Below, in pieces: positions 27,049 through 35,986 of a stretch of DNA of 64,000 nt (position 1 is the stretch's first letter; each line of letters starts with the position of its first letter). The stretch covers positions 1 to 64,000 of the forward strand of contig DLCK01000041.1 in NCBI GenBank assembly GCA_002480565.1, given 5' to 3'. The stretch is from Phycisphaerales bacterium UBA7800 (GTDB lineage Bacteria; Planctomycetota; Phycisphaerae; Phycisphaerales; Phycisphaeraceae). The translations under genes were made by a program, and so were the position numbers. The notes beneath the pieces are model-generated. The model was given only the letters and a program-made list of their open reading frames with translations. It was not told the origin of the DNA and ran no database searches.

Positions 27049-27110
27049 CTGTGGATGATAAGTCCGAGAACTTTTAGTTTTGAGATGCAATTAAAATATA
27101 AACAATGCCG

Positions 27111-29294
27111 TTAATTCGTATTTCCAGAAAGTCCAATTGTATCCATATTGGCGGCAGTCAAGTTTCCTGCACTACCAGAAGCAACAGCCAATCCTACATA
27201 TATATTCGACGGCATATCATTGGTATATTTCGCAATCAAGCTCCAGGCACCAGAGCTGTTTTTATAATACGTTTTAATCAGATTTCCATTGCGTTGAATC
27301 TTGACCCATCTTGGGAATGCTGCCGAAGCAACGGCAGTTTGAGCAGTCGCCCCTCCGACTGCCTGGCGGCTTAATGAGTTAATACTTCCATCTGGCCTCA
27401 TCACAACAGAGACTTGTTTTGAATCAGCGTTTAGAGATTGACGAATCATCACGCCTGCACCAGCCTGAGAACCTGTATTGGTCAACGAATTAACTCTTGC
27501 GACGATGGCACCATCCCCATCAAGTTGACAGTAGGTGTAGTTACTGGAATCCGCAGTCCCGCCAATGCGTGTTCCCGAGGATTGAATATTGTAGACATCA
27601 CCGTTGAGTGTGTAGCTACCGGATGGTGACGGGCTGCCGATATCATCATTAAGTGTGTTGGACATTTGATTGTAGATAGCAATACCCAACATACTTCCCG
27701 GGGGAACTTGAGAAACGTCGACACGTGACCCACCGTTGTTAATGACCTTACTCCCGTATTGCACGATTTTAATCGGTGCGTTGGGTTGGCCACCGGGATT
27801 GTTATTCCACGCATCAAAATTATCACCGCCAAGTCCCGTTCCGGTGGTATTTTGCATGAAGGAAATTTCGGCATAGCGATTGACAGCCACATTAGCGAAC
27901 CATGAAGTGGGATAGGCGTTATTGGGATCCATGTTAATGGCTACCAAATAACGCTCGCCGGTATCTTTCATGGAGGCGAAAGTATAAACAAGATCGTTGC
28001 CAGAGAGTGTCGGCCCATAATAGGTACGGTTAAGACGTTTATTACCCAAGTGATGTCCCCACATTTTCATAGCTAACTGTGAGGGATGTTCCAGGGGTTG
28101 GCCGTTGCAGTACTGGTTTACACCCCAAAGATAGGTTGTCGCTGAATCATCAAGTGAATGATGAATCGCCAGATCGGTTTTCACCTTATTGAGCATGGTC
28201 CCAAAGAAATGCGCTTCGTTGAGGCCGTTGCCCAATTGATAGTAATACAGTTTCCAACGATCCGCGGGATACCCCCCACCGCCACCGGGGACAGAGTGAA
28301 TAAAGTTACATGCCCATTCCGTTGGGAACACTTTAACGTCATTGATACTAACACTGTTTCGTGTAAAGGCATCATCCAATTCAGTGAGTTGAACTGAATC
28401 CCAGATGACCTGACGTGTGGATTCAAACCATGCTGTCGCGTTGGTCTGCGATGTGGTGTAGCTCATGTAATAATGAGGGGCAATGTAATCGATGCTGGTT
28501 TTCCTGGACAGAACCGCATCGTTCCAATCTGCTGCATGATTGGTATTGGCAGTGCGGCTGGTATCCGGACTCCACCAGGAAACATTAAACGGCCCGACGG
28601 TACTGGACAATCCACAGGCAATGATGACCGCATTGGGATCGACCTGCTTGATGGCTGCTGAATATTCTTCGACAATCAATGCATACTCATCAGGCTGCAA
28701 CCAAATCCATGTTTCGTTACCTATTTCCCAATGATGAATATTCAAACCCTTGGCAAGACAATCCGCAACAAGACCTGCCTGCCACTGAGCACCTTCACGA
28801 ATACTGCTGAGACTGCTTGGATCAACATATTGTTTCCAACTATTTTTGAAGAGTACATTAATCTGCATCACCGGCGTAGCGCCGACTTCCTGACAGATTT
28901 GATAAAAACTGACATTCGCTGGATCACTGTCATACAGCGGGATATAAAAGTCCGCAGCCTGTGAGGCGTTGTACCCATGACTGGCGGAGGGATTATCCCA
29001 AACATAGTGATCGCCTGGAGTCCCGCCGGGATACCGTAGAAATTTCACTGGCACGGATCGCCAGTTTTCCAAAAGTTCACTTTTACGATTGTTCCACATG
29101 TACTTGGTCTGAAACGACCACCATTCAAACTGACTTCCTCCCATCCCCAGTGAAATATCCCCTGATGAATTGGGGTCCGAAACCACAATGACCGACTGGG
29201 CTTTGGTGGGCAAAGTCCCAATCAACAGGATGCTACAAATGATCACCCATACTTTCCAACCCGGAATCACGCGTCTACTCTTCGTGCTTAACAT
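27111..29294 (-). CDS. Secreted clan GH-A glycoside hydrolase, alpha-L-arabinofuranosidase-like, with C-terminal sandwich domain
   Basis: About 727 residues; ATG 29294 is preferred over 29306, since GGAG lies six bases before it. Signal peptide: IICSILLIGTLPTKAQ. A TIM barrel spans ~30-430 with acid/base Glu194 in HWEIGNETW and probable nucleophile Glu326 in FPTEWACNF, the pattern of GH51/GH39-like retaining enzymes. A small beta domain follows, then a C-terminal ~170-residue domain (GAGVMIRQS, WVKIQRNGNLIKTYY) resembling DUF1349/LamG-like carbohydrate-binding sandwiches. Export and context imply plant or algal cell-wall hemicellulose as substrate (inference). It is the last gene of the module with regulator 32205-33323. 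Confidence 0.8.
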   Translation of the reverse strand: MLSTKSRRVIPGWKVWVIICSILLIGTLPTKAQSVIVVSDPNSSGDISLGMGGSQFEWWSFQTKYMWNNRKSELLENWRSVPVKFLRYPGGTPGDHYVWDNPSASHGYNASQAADFYIPLYDSDPANVSFYQICQEVGATPVMQINVLFKNSWKQYVDPSSLSSIREGAQWQAGLVADCLAKGLNIHHWEIGNETWIWLQPDEYALIVEEYSAAIKQVDPNAVIIACGLSSTVGPFNVSWWSPDTSRTANTNHAADWNDAVLSRKTSIDYIAPHYYMSYTTSQTNATAWFESTRQVIWDSVQLTELDDAFTRNSVSINDVKVFPTEWACNFIHSVPGGGGGYPADRWKLYYYQLGNGLNEAHFFGTMLNKVKTDLAIHHSLDDSATTYLWGVNQYCNGQPLEHPSQLAMKMWGHHLGNKRLNRTYYGPTLSGNDLVYTFASMKDTGERYLVAINMDPNNAYPTSWFANVAVNRYAEISFMQNTTGTGLGGDNFDAWNNNPGGQPNAPIKIVQYGSKVINNGGSRVDVSQVPPGSMLGIAIYNQMSNTLNDDIGSPSPSGSYTLNGDVYNIQSSGTRIGGTADSSNYTYCQLDGDGAIVARVNSLTNTGSQAGAGVMIRQSLNADSKQVSVVMRPDGSINSLSRQAVGGATAQTAVASAAFPRWVKIQRNGNLIKTYYKNSSGAWSLIAKYTNDMPSNIYVGLAVASGSAGNLTAANMDTIGLSGNTN

Positions 29295-29498
29295 CAATGT
29301 CTCCATTAAAAAGAAATGTGTAATGACAAAAACATACGAAGTGACTGACTCTTGAAATCACAAGAATTCAAGGGACAGAGTGATCATGGCCACCTGTATG
29401 AAGGTGGTTAGATACACTGAATATCAAACGTCTCCGGAATTGAAATTAGTTAAGGAATTAAAAAATCACTCAAATTGAATCTATGGTTCTATAGCTAA
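29295..29498. other. Gap between two GH genes
   Basis: The 352-base gap 29295-29646 has no gene. Bases 29295-29498 contain no structure I can name beyond the start region of the GH gene; the hairpin at 29499-29609 is listed separately. Confidence 0.4.
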
Positions 29499-29609
29499 AA
29501 AGGGACTAGCGACATGGAACCCGGGCTGGGGACAGGCAAAAAGACACCCAATAAATGAGTCTTGGATTGTCTTGCCCCCAATCCCCTGCGGTAAGTCACT
29601 AGTCCCTTT
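29499..29609. repeat. Long imperfect stem-loop between two GH genes
   Basis: Outer arms AAAGGGACTAGCGAC (29499-29513) and 29595-29609 pair at 14 of 15. The interior has further G-rich versus C-rich complementarity (CTGGGGACAGGCAA against TTGCCCCCAATCCCC). It sits 38 bases beyond the stop of the gene at 29647 and could attenuate or stabilise the operon mRNA between two GH genes. It may also be a decayed mobile repeat. Confidence 0.5.
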
Positions 29610-29646
29610 ATACGAAGGGGCTAAATAAAGTACAGTTTCGGATGAC

Positions 29647-31215
29647 TTACGGGATAATAATCAAAGTCAAAGTATGTGCAGGCAATGTCAGATTCGTCAA
29701 AGTCGATGATGGTATTTGCATTGTCTCCCAACGCACTACTTCAGGCTCTCTGAGATTGTTAGCTTCCAGGGGCAGACCTTTACCCAATTGACGTAATTCA
29801 ATGTTCTGAGGCATGGGCTGACCATCTGGCAATTGAAGCTTCACAACCTGATCGTTATCCAGATCACGATTGATCAACAGGATGCGAGTAGATTGATCCT
29901 GCTTGCGACCGGATGCATAAGCTGAGACCAGAGGATACGTACCTTCCTTGGCAATTCGGCCTTTTTGGCCATCCACAAAACTAGGGAAAGTCGCGGTCTG
30001 TTGAGGTATGTTGTCCAGATCGACTTGGTAGAAACTTGTACCGAATTCAGCGGTCAATGCCTGTATGCCCATGCCTGGCGCCATCATCCGTGGCTTATCG
30101 GGTTTGCCATAGTGTTGCACATCCATCAAAGCGAAACAGGGATGTCCCACCAGGTCATGATAGGCAAGGCGATCAGCTCCCAATGAAAGGAATCTTGCAG
30201 CACGATCCGTGATGACCAGCGCGTGCGCCAGGTTCTGCAACTGGCGTAAGCCACCAGGGCCTGAAGGGTCAGATTGCATGAAGTTCAATTCGGTGATCCA
30301 GAGTTGGAGCTTGGGATCGTTTTGGCGAACCATGTCACGGATCACGGTAAAATCCTTTGCATCGTGGTTCTGAGCGAACATAGACATCGTCTGCTGAGCG
30401 AGTGTTGGAGTAGCTTGGTCGGGGAGAAGACCTGAGATATAGGTATGCAATGACACGGCATCGGCTGCACCAGGCTCAAGGGTGTCGAGCAACTGCTGCA
30501 TCCAGACTTCACCGTGGGCAACGTTGTAGTCCGAGGCCCAACGCTGTCCAGCCATCATGCCTTGAGCAAGAATACGCAGCTTGGGATTTTCCTTACGCAT
30601 GGCTTTGCTATAGGCATTCACGAAACCAGCATGCTGATGTCCGGTGTAGTAGACCCAGTCTTCGTTACCGATCTCCCACCATGTCACAGGACGTTTTTTC
30701 TCTTTAAGGTCTTTGACCCAACGTGCGGCATAGTTTGCGGCCTCCCTGATATTACCTGGTGCGACTAATACTTTGGCATTATCAAAACCTTCGGCACCTT
30801 CACGACGAATTTGATAGGTATTGACTTGCACCAGTGATTGTGCGTTGAGCGTATTAGCCACATTCAGAAAGTCATTGGGACTGATAAAAAGCTTGTTGCC
30901 GGCAATGGGTTGGTAGCTTTGATCAGGTTTATCCCAGAAATACCAAAGGGCACATGTTCCAGAAGGCCATCGCAGGAAGCCGGGTTTAAAGGATTTGATC
31001 ATCTCCACAGCTGGAGGATTGGAGATCGCCATACTGAATTGTGCGTTGAAGTATTCACCTGCTGCGCCGAACCAATGATCATCCAGCTGATGGATCACCT
31101 TATCGGTATGAACACTAATGGTTGCCGGCGCAGTTTTATCTGCCGTTGTTTTTTGCTGTCCAGTCGCCACGGTGCCCATGAGCGACAGGACTGCAATCAT
31201 GACGATTCGATTCAT
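29647..31215 (-). CDS. Secreted GH-A glycoside hydrolase (alpha-L-arabinofuranosidase/GH51-GH30-like)
   Basis: 522 residues from ATG 31215; the frame extends to 31272, but the signal peptide (MNRIVMIAVLSLMGTVATGQ) begins here. The binding site is weak. The TIM barrel has acid/base Glu185 in WWEIGNEDW and nucleophile Glu309 in LWITELNF, both typical of clan GH-A. The C-terminal ~120 residues form a beta-sandwich as in GH51/GH30 enzymes. N-terminal FGAAGEYFNAQFS resembles the substrate-binding loop of arabinofuranosidases. Second structural gene after the pseudopilin 31358-32110 and upstream of another GH gene. Exact specificity cannot be read from the sequence. Confidence 0.8.
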   Translation of the reverse strand: MNRIVMIAVLSLMGTVATGQQKTTADKTAPATISVHTDKVIHQLDDHWFGAAGEYFNAQFSMAISNPPAVEMIKSFKPGFLRWPSGTCALWYFWDKPDQSYQPIAGNKLFISPNDFLNVANTLNAQSLVQVNTYQIRREGAEGFDNAKVLVAPGNIREAANYAARWVKDLKEKKRPVTWWEIGNEDWVYYTGHQHAGFVNAYSKAMRKENPKLRILAQGMMAGQRWASDYNVAHGEVWMQQLLDTLEPGAADAVSLHTYISGLLPDQATPTLAQQTMSMFAQNHDAKDFTVIRDMVRQNDPKLQLWITELNFMQSDPSGPGGLRQLQNLAHALVITDRAARFLSLGADRLAYHDLVGHPCFALMDVQHYGKPDKPRMMAPGMGIQALTAEFGTSFYQVDLDNIPQQTATFPSFVDGQKGRIAKEGTYPLVSAYASGRKQDQSTRILLINRDLDNDQVVKLQLPDGQPMPQNIELRQLGKGLPLEANNLREPEVVRWETMQIPSSTLTNLTLPAHTLTLIIIP

Positions 31216-31357
31216 ACTATTAAATCCGTTGGTATGCACTTGAAGTAACCTTTGCGTAGACTCATCTGACAAGGCACAATCAGGGCCTGTATCAGAAAAT
31301 CAGCTATTAGAAATCATTAATACTTACACTTGAGAGGTTGATCAGACTGCCACAGAT

Positions 31358-32110
31358 TTATTTATCGCAACGCCAGTACTTGTAATACTCTTCCGTATTG
31401 GCGCTGGTGGTTTCATTGGGCCCAAATGCGCGGGCATGTCCATCAATGAATGCAGCATTACCCACACCTTTGGTGGCGATATCCGGTCGGAAGTGTGGAC
31501 GTGTGAAACTCGACTCATCATAGGCATCGGCACCGGCGGAATTGCCGATCACCTGCATACCTGCAAAGGCTGGCGCGGTGAGGAACTGACGTTCAACAAG
31601 TACAAGCTTGGTATTCTGCTTGACCACATTCTGATACTTACCACCAAAGAAGAGCTTCGGCCAGGCGTCCGCCAAACCAGGGTGTCCGGGCATGGTGTTG
31701 TCATATCCCAGGAATCCATTGTATGCATAGCTGCGTGGCAGGCCGGGGTTATTACCCATCGCATCAGACGACGTGCGAACCTGCAAATCAATGGGGCATG
31801 ACAACGTACTTGGTGTTGTATAGCTACCAAACGCCACCTGCGCATCCCAAAGGACGTACCCGCCTGTGGTGTCCACAAACTTGGGGAAGATACCCTTGTG
31901 ATCAAATGAGAAAGTGGTAAAGGCCAGTACATTCTGTCTAAGGTTATTGGTACAGATACTACTGCGAGCTGCCTGTCTTGCGGCACCTAATGCGGGCAGC
32001 AAAATGGAGATCAACAGCGAAATAATACTGATCACCACAAGCAGTTCAATGAGTGTAAAAGCCTGACTACTCAGACTGCGACGACTTTTGGCATTCATAT
32101 TCAACAACAT
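31358..32110 (-). CDS. Prepilin-type N-terminal cleavage/methylation protein (H-X9-DG-like pseudopilin)
   Basis: 250 residues from ATG 32110, which has CAGGAG six bases upstream; the frame to 32182 is unsupported. The leader ends ...SLSSQA and the peptidase site reads A|FTLIELLVVIS, so Ala replaces the usual Gly at -1, tolerated in some prepilins. A hydrophobic helix (ISLLISILLPALGAARQAAR) and beta-rich globular domain follow. The C-terminal HFRPDIATKGVGNAAFIDGH matches the H-Xn-DG(H) signature with extra spacing. It follows the GntR/LacI regulator by 94 bases and precedes two GH genes, in one likely operon. Confidence 0.85.
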   Translation of the reverse strand: MLLNMNAKSRRSLSSQAFTLIELLVVISIISLLISILLPALGAARQAARSSICTNNLRQNVLAFTTFSFDHKGIFPKFVDTTGGYVLWDAQVAFGSYTTPSTLSCPIDLQVRTSSDAMGNNPGLPRSYAYNGFLGYDNTMPGHPGLADAWPKLFFGGKYQNVVKQNTKLVLVERQFLTAPAFAGMQVIGNSAGADAYDESSFTRPHFRPDIATKGVGNAAFIDGHARAFGPNETTSANTEEYYKYWRCDK

Positions 32111-32204
32111 AACGTGCTCCTGTTTCAAAAGTGCGTACGACAAGCCTTCGTCAATTAGACGATTCATACGCTTTAAAATCAATTCTCAAAAACTGTATAA
32201 CGAC

Positions 32205-33323
32205 TTAATGCCGGAGAGGCATCACACTATCCCGCTCAACCAGACGCGGTCCTAATTTCATTTTTTCCGTCACATCAATCTGCTGGCCATTGATTAACTG
32301 CAATAGCCGTATCGCAGCCTGTTTACCAATTTCACGGTTGGGTTGGCCCAACGCAGTTAATGCCGGAGACATCGCTGCAAACAGATGCAGGTCACTGATG
32401 GAAATCACTGAGACATGATCGGGGACTTTACGTCCTGATGCCTGGGCACCACGCAACGCACCCAAAGCCAATTGGTCATTCATGCCCACCACGGCTGTGA
32501 TGTCAGAATTCTGTCCTAATAATCGTAATGTCGCTCGCTCACCATTGGCCCAGGGTTGAGCGGGATTCAAGTCTGTCGCATCGGTCACGTAACGCGGCAG
32601 TTCATCAAAGTGCATACCGTATTCACGTAAAGCTTCAGCAATTCCTTCACGCATCGACAAATAGTTCGCAGAGTCCGCTGTCAGATCCACCAAGCCAATT
32701 CGACGATGACCGCGGTCCAATAAATACAGCAATGCTTCCTTACCCATTGCATGCGAATCAGTGGTAACTGAATCGGCTTCCAAGGCTTCAAACGCCGTAT
32801 CCACCAAGACAAACGGAACGCCACGCTGTTGAAGCGATTGAAGGACTCGCAGAAAGTCCGATACCGGTGGTGGGTAAATGATCGCACCGCTGACCATGGC
32901 TGAATCAAGCTGATCGAGATATTGAGCTTCATTGCGAAAATCAAAGTTGGCATCGTGTAAAAGGATACGTGGTGAGTCGATCTGCAAGCCCTCTTTGATA
33001 CCCGTAAGGATCTCGCCGATGGCTTCGTTAATCGCTGGAACAACCAATGCGATGGCCTGCTGCTCCAAGTCACGGTTGGCGACGAAGACACCACTGCCCT
33101 GCTCGGCCCGAAGATAACCTTCAGCCGCCAGCGTGTTGATGGCCTGCTTGACCATGCCCAGACTCATGCCGTATTCGGAGACGAACTGACGCATACTCGG
33201 CAACTTCGTCCCAGGCCTGAGCTGGCGACTCTGAATGCTCGCACGAAGCTGGCGTTGGAACTGCTTGACCAGTGGCTCATTGTGTGCCGGGTCAATCTGG
33301 ATGTCCATCTGCATCAAACTCAT
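32205..33323 (-). CDS. GntR-family regulator with LacI-type sensor domain
   Basis: 372 residues from ATG 33323, with GAGGAG ten bases upstream. Residues ~10-80 are a GntR winged helix (LRPGTKLPSMRQFVSEYGMSLGMVKQAINTLAAEGY, wing GSGVFVA). The ligand domain starts IALVVPAIN and contains AVVGMNDQLALGAL, the typical LacI hinge/effector segment, then ISDLHLFAAMSPALTALGQP. Such regulators usually repress sugar genes until a sugar binds. A consensus promoter with an overlapping palindrome lies just upstream (33348-33379). It heads the module pseudopilin-GH-GH. Confidence 0.9.
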   Translation of the reverse strand: MSLMQMDIQIDPAHNEPLVKQFQRQLRASIQSRQLRPGTKLPSMRQFVSEYGMSLGMVKQAINTLAAEGYLRAEQGSGVFVANRDLEQQAIALVVPAINEAIGEILTGIKEGLQIDSPRILLHDANFDFRNEAQYLDQLDSAMVSGAIIYPPPVSDFLRVLQSLQQRGVPFVLVDTAFEALEADSVTTDSHAMGKEALLYLLDRGHRRIGLVDLTADSANYLSMREGIAEALREYGMHFDELPRYVTDATDLNPAQPWANGERATLRLLGQNSDITAVVGMNDQLALGALRGAQASGRKVPDHVSVISISDLHLFAAMSPALTALGQPNREIGKQAAIRLLQLINGQQIDVTEKMKLGPRLVERDSVMPLRH

Positions 33324-33347
33324 CAGAAATAATCTCCTCAATACAGA

Positions 33348-33379
33348 ATAGTAGCACAGCACTTAACTGTGTCAACACA
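33348..33379 (-). promoter_or_regulatory. Sigma-70-type promoter with overlapping palindromic operator
   Basis: On the minus strand TTGACA (33370-33375), a 16-base spacer and TACTAT (33348-33353). A 12-base palindrome TGTGTTGACACA (33368-33379 on the complementary strand) covers the -35, and CACAG...CTGTG inside the spacer adds symmetry. It directs the regulator gene starting at 33323, so autorepression is likely. Confidence 0.65.
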
Positions 33380-33423
33380 CTTGACGCCTTTTTCTTTTCA
33401 CATCTCATATACACATAATAAAA

Positions 33424-33450
33424 CAGGATTTACAATCAATGTAAATCCTG
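33424..33450 (-). terminator. Rho-independent terminator between modules
   Basis: A perfect 11-bp stem CAGGATTTACA with TGTAAATCCTG and 5-base loop. On the minus strand TTTTATTATG follows. It ends the transcript of the pseudopilin gene at 33500 and separates it from the next regulator. Confidence 0.75.
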
Positions 33451-33499
33451 CACAGTGGTTCGTTTTTTTGATATATCGCCAGACAAAGCGCCAATTGTG

Positions 33500-34243
33500 T
33501 TACTTGGGCTGAGCGATGGGATCATAGAAAAGTTCGTTAAGCCGAGCCGTATCACCATCATCGACAAGCTTGAAATAGTCGACAACTTCGACATGCCCAT
33601 CGACCATCGCCATGTTGGATTGGCCACCATGTCGGGCCGAGGGCTTGCCAGCAACGGAGGCATAACTCTCCCAACCGATCATATAGTTCACCGTGGCATC
33701 CGTGGCAGCATTGACTTGCGCATCGCCCAACAACATCACACGGCCTGGTGCCAATGGATCACCAATGCGATGTCGGTGACCTTTTTTGTTAAACAACGTG
33801 CCCTCTGTTTCGACAGTGATGCCTGATCGAGTCACAGCATACCCACCACCATAGGACAGCTTCATCGCACGCGGGCACTGCCAGACTCCGGTGCGAATAT
33901 CACCCCATGCCTTGCTGGCATACCGCCATTCTGTTTCAGGCAAATAGTTCGCGCCGATAAGCAAATTGGTATACCAATACTTGGGCGTCCCATAAGCCAA
34001 TGCCGTGGAACCGGCGCCGGCATAATAAGGAATCACATATTCCCGGTCGTCCAACGAATAAGCAAAGATGGCCAACGCAAGTCCTTTCTGATTGGACTTG
34101 CACTTGACATCCTGAGCGCTCTTACGGGCAGCACCCAATGCCGGAAGCAAAACGGCAATCAATAATGAAATGATTGATATTACCACCAGCAATTCAATGA
34201 GCGTAAAAGCGTGACGTGTGATCGGTGTCTTGAACGTGATCAT
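33500..34243 (-). CDS. Prepilin-type N-terminal cleavage/methylation protein with H-X9-DG motif
   Basis: 247 residues; GAGGA precedes the ATG. The leader MITFKTPITRHA precedes FTLIELLVVIS with Ala at the -1 position, followed by a hydrophobic helix (ISLLIAVLLPALGAARKSAQ). The C-terminus contains a textbook H-X9-DG motif: ARHGGQSNMAMVDGHVEVVDY. The middle is a beta-rich domain with Cys residues (VKCKSN; VWQCPRAMK). It is the last gene of the module regulator(38549)-GH-SGNH-pseudopilin and is followed by a terminator. Probably a minor pseudopilin or substrate-binding pseudopilin; role not established. Confidence 0.88.
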   Translation of the reverse strand: MITFKTPITRHAFTLIELLVVISIISLLIAVLLPALGAARKSAQDVKCKSNQKGLALAIFAYSLDDREYVIPYYAGAGSTALAYGTPKYWYTNLLIGANYLPETEWRYASKAWGDIRTGVWQCPRAMKLSYGGGYAVTRSGITVETEGTLFNKKGHRHRIGDPLAPGRVMLLGDAQVNAATDATVNYMIGWESYASVAGKPSARHGGQSNMAMVDGHVEVVDYFKLVDDGDTARLNELFYDPIAQPK

Positions 34244-34264
34244 ATTTTTATCCTCGGCAAAATG

Positions 34265-35959
34265 TTAATGCGCAATAAGCAAAGCCAATAAGGTCTGGGC
34301 ATAAAGCCGATGACCAAAATCGTTGGGATGGTTAATACCGTTCCCCGTCAGGTCGTAATAACGCTTGGTCTTAAGCAGGTCGGCCCACAACGCAGTGACA
34401 TCCGCCAACGCACACCCACTGTCATGTTGAGCCTGGAGACTGACAAGTTGTTGACGGTAAGGTTCGAACATATCTTCGCGCGACCATGTCCATTGCGGAT
34501 TGGCCATGCTTGATGAGACCAACACATACTCCGCTTCCGGATAAGACTGTTTCAATGCAGTAAGCAAACCTGAAATATTCTCCCCAAACTTCCGGGGGTT
34601 ACGCCCTGCCACGTCGTTCATGCCATATGCAATCACAAACAAGTCCGGCTTGCTTTCACCGATGCGTGGCAACACGTTCATCGCCCCATCGGACGTTGTG
34701 CCGGAGACTGCCAGATTATTAAGCGTCACCTTGGAACCTGTTTGGGCTTCAATGGCACGTTGAACCAGAATGCCGTAGGGAGGCATATGCGGTTTGTATC
34801 CACGGCTTGTGGCGTTGGCACCTGAAGTGATACTGTCGCCAATCAGACAAATGGACACGGGTTTGCCGGACTGAATCAGGCCTGTGACTCGTGGTAATTG
34901 ACTGCCTGCGTATTGAGGCGTGTAACCTAGCCACGCGTCGGCATGTTCGTAGGTCACCTTCACCTGAATATTGGGGAACCATGTTTCGGCATAGAGCAGC
35001 CATTTATCTGGATCACCAAGCTTGCTGCGGATAGCTCGCTTTTCGTTGGGCTTCCTGTAAAGTTCTTCGCGCGTGATCGACGGGATACGCGAGTCAGCGG
35101 TCAGAACAATCCGTCTGGCCGTCGCATCAATGGTAAAGTCACGTCCTTGCTCAAAGACGGTCATGGTATCGCAACTGGTAACGCCAATGATTTTGCCCGG
35201 AGCGAATAGCAAGGTGCCATAAGCCCTATCGGAGTCGGGCTCCTTGATCAATGCGACATGTTCGTCATATTGGATCGCACCTTGCCACAAGGGTTCAAAG
35301 AGATGGGCTTGCTCCAAGGGATATGAATCCATTTTAGAAGGCTTGTGTGCAACTGCTTTGGGAGTTGGTTTACCTTGCGATTGCGTTGCCTGCCAGGAGA
35401 CTTGTTCAATGATGACATTCCCTGCTTTGGCCTGCTTGTCAATGATCCAGGCATAGCCTGTGAGTTTCAACGGCAGGTCAAGTTTGCCATCATTGTTCCC
35501 ACCCCAGTGTCCTTGAGGTGATGTGGTCTCAATAGGGAAGACCACATCCAAACCCACATGAGTCGATAGTTCAACAGTCTGTTGATAGTGCAGAATTTCG
35601 CCACTGGCATCCTTGATCCGTAACGCCAATCCTTTGATCGCTTCGGGATTGCCTGAAGACATTTTGACGATCACCACGCCGCTAGCCGAATGCGTGGTAT
35701 TGGGAATCGCGGGGTCTTTGGCGTAGTAATACTCCAGAAATCCGGCATGCGTATCCTGCCAAAGAAAACCGGCGAGAAGTTTGTGCCTGTTATCCGTTGA
35801 TGCCTGAATTTCAAAGCTGCATCCGCGTTGGACAGCCTTGTAAATATGCATCTGCGGCTTGCTGGAAAAGTCATCAATGACCTGAGCATCAACCGAATGG
35901 ACCATGAGCATCAAGCTCATCAAAAACGCTGTTACCAATTGTTTTAAACTGCTATACAT
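34265..35959 (-). CDS. Secreted SGNH/GDSL hydrolase with N-terminal carbohydrate-binding-like domain
   Basis: 564 residues from ATG 35959 (AAAGG upstream). Signal peptide MYSSLKQLVTAFLMSLMLMV, cleavage near VDAQ-V. Residues ~30-190 form a beta-sandwich (probable CBM), ~190-350 a second beta domain, and ~360-560 the SGNH catalytic domain: ICLIGDSITSG (nucleophile Ser), GTTSDG, YGMNDVAG, and NHPNDFGH with the Asp-His pair. The architecture fits a two-domain acetyl-xylan or pectin acetyl esterase, known for CE2/CE-like families. It lies between the TIM-barrel gene 35987 and the pseudopilin 33500. Confidence 0.85.
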   Translation of the reverse strand: MYSSLKQLVTAFLMSLMLMVHSVDAQVIDDFSSKPQMHIYKAVQRGCSFEIQASTDNRHKLLAGFLWQDTHAGFLEYYYAKDPAIPNTTHSASGVVIVKMSSGNPEAIKGLALRIKDASGEILHYQQTVELSTHVGLDVVFPIETTSPQGHWGGNNDGKLDLPLKLTGYAWIIDKQAKAGNVIIEQVSWQATQSQGKPTPKAVAHKPSKMDSYPLEQAHLFEPLWQGAIQYDEHVALIKEPDSDRAYGTLLFAPGKIIGVTSCDTMTVFEQGRDFTIDATARRIVLTADSRIPSITREELYRKPNEKRAIRSKLGDPDKWLLYAETWFPNIQVKVTYEHADAWLGYTPQYAGSQLPRVTGLIQSGKPVSICLIGDSITSGANATSRGYKPHMPPYGILVQRAIEAQTGSKVTLNNLAVSGTTSDGAMNVLPRIGESKPDLFVIAYGMNDVAGRNPRKFGENISGLLTALKQSYPEAEYVLVSSSMANPQWTWSREDMFEPYRQQLVSLQAQHDSGCALADVTALWADLLKTKRYYDLTGNGINHPNDFGHRLYAQTLLALLIAH

Positions 35960-35986
35960 GTAAAAACCTTTAATCTGGATCATCAC

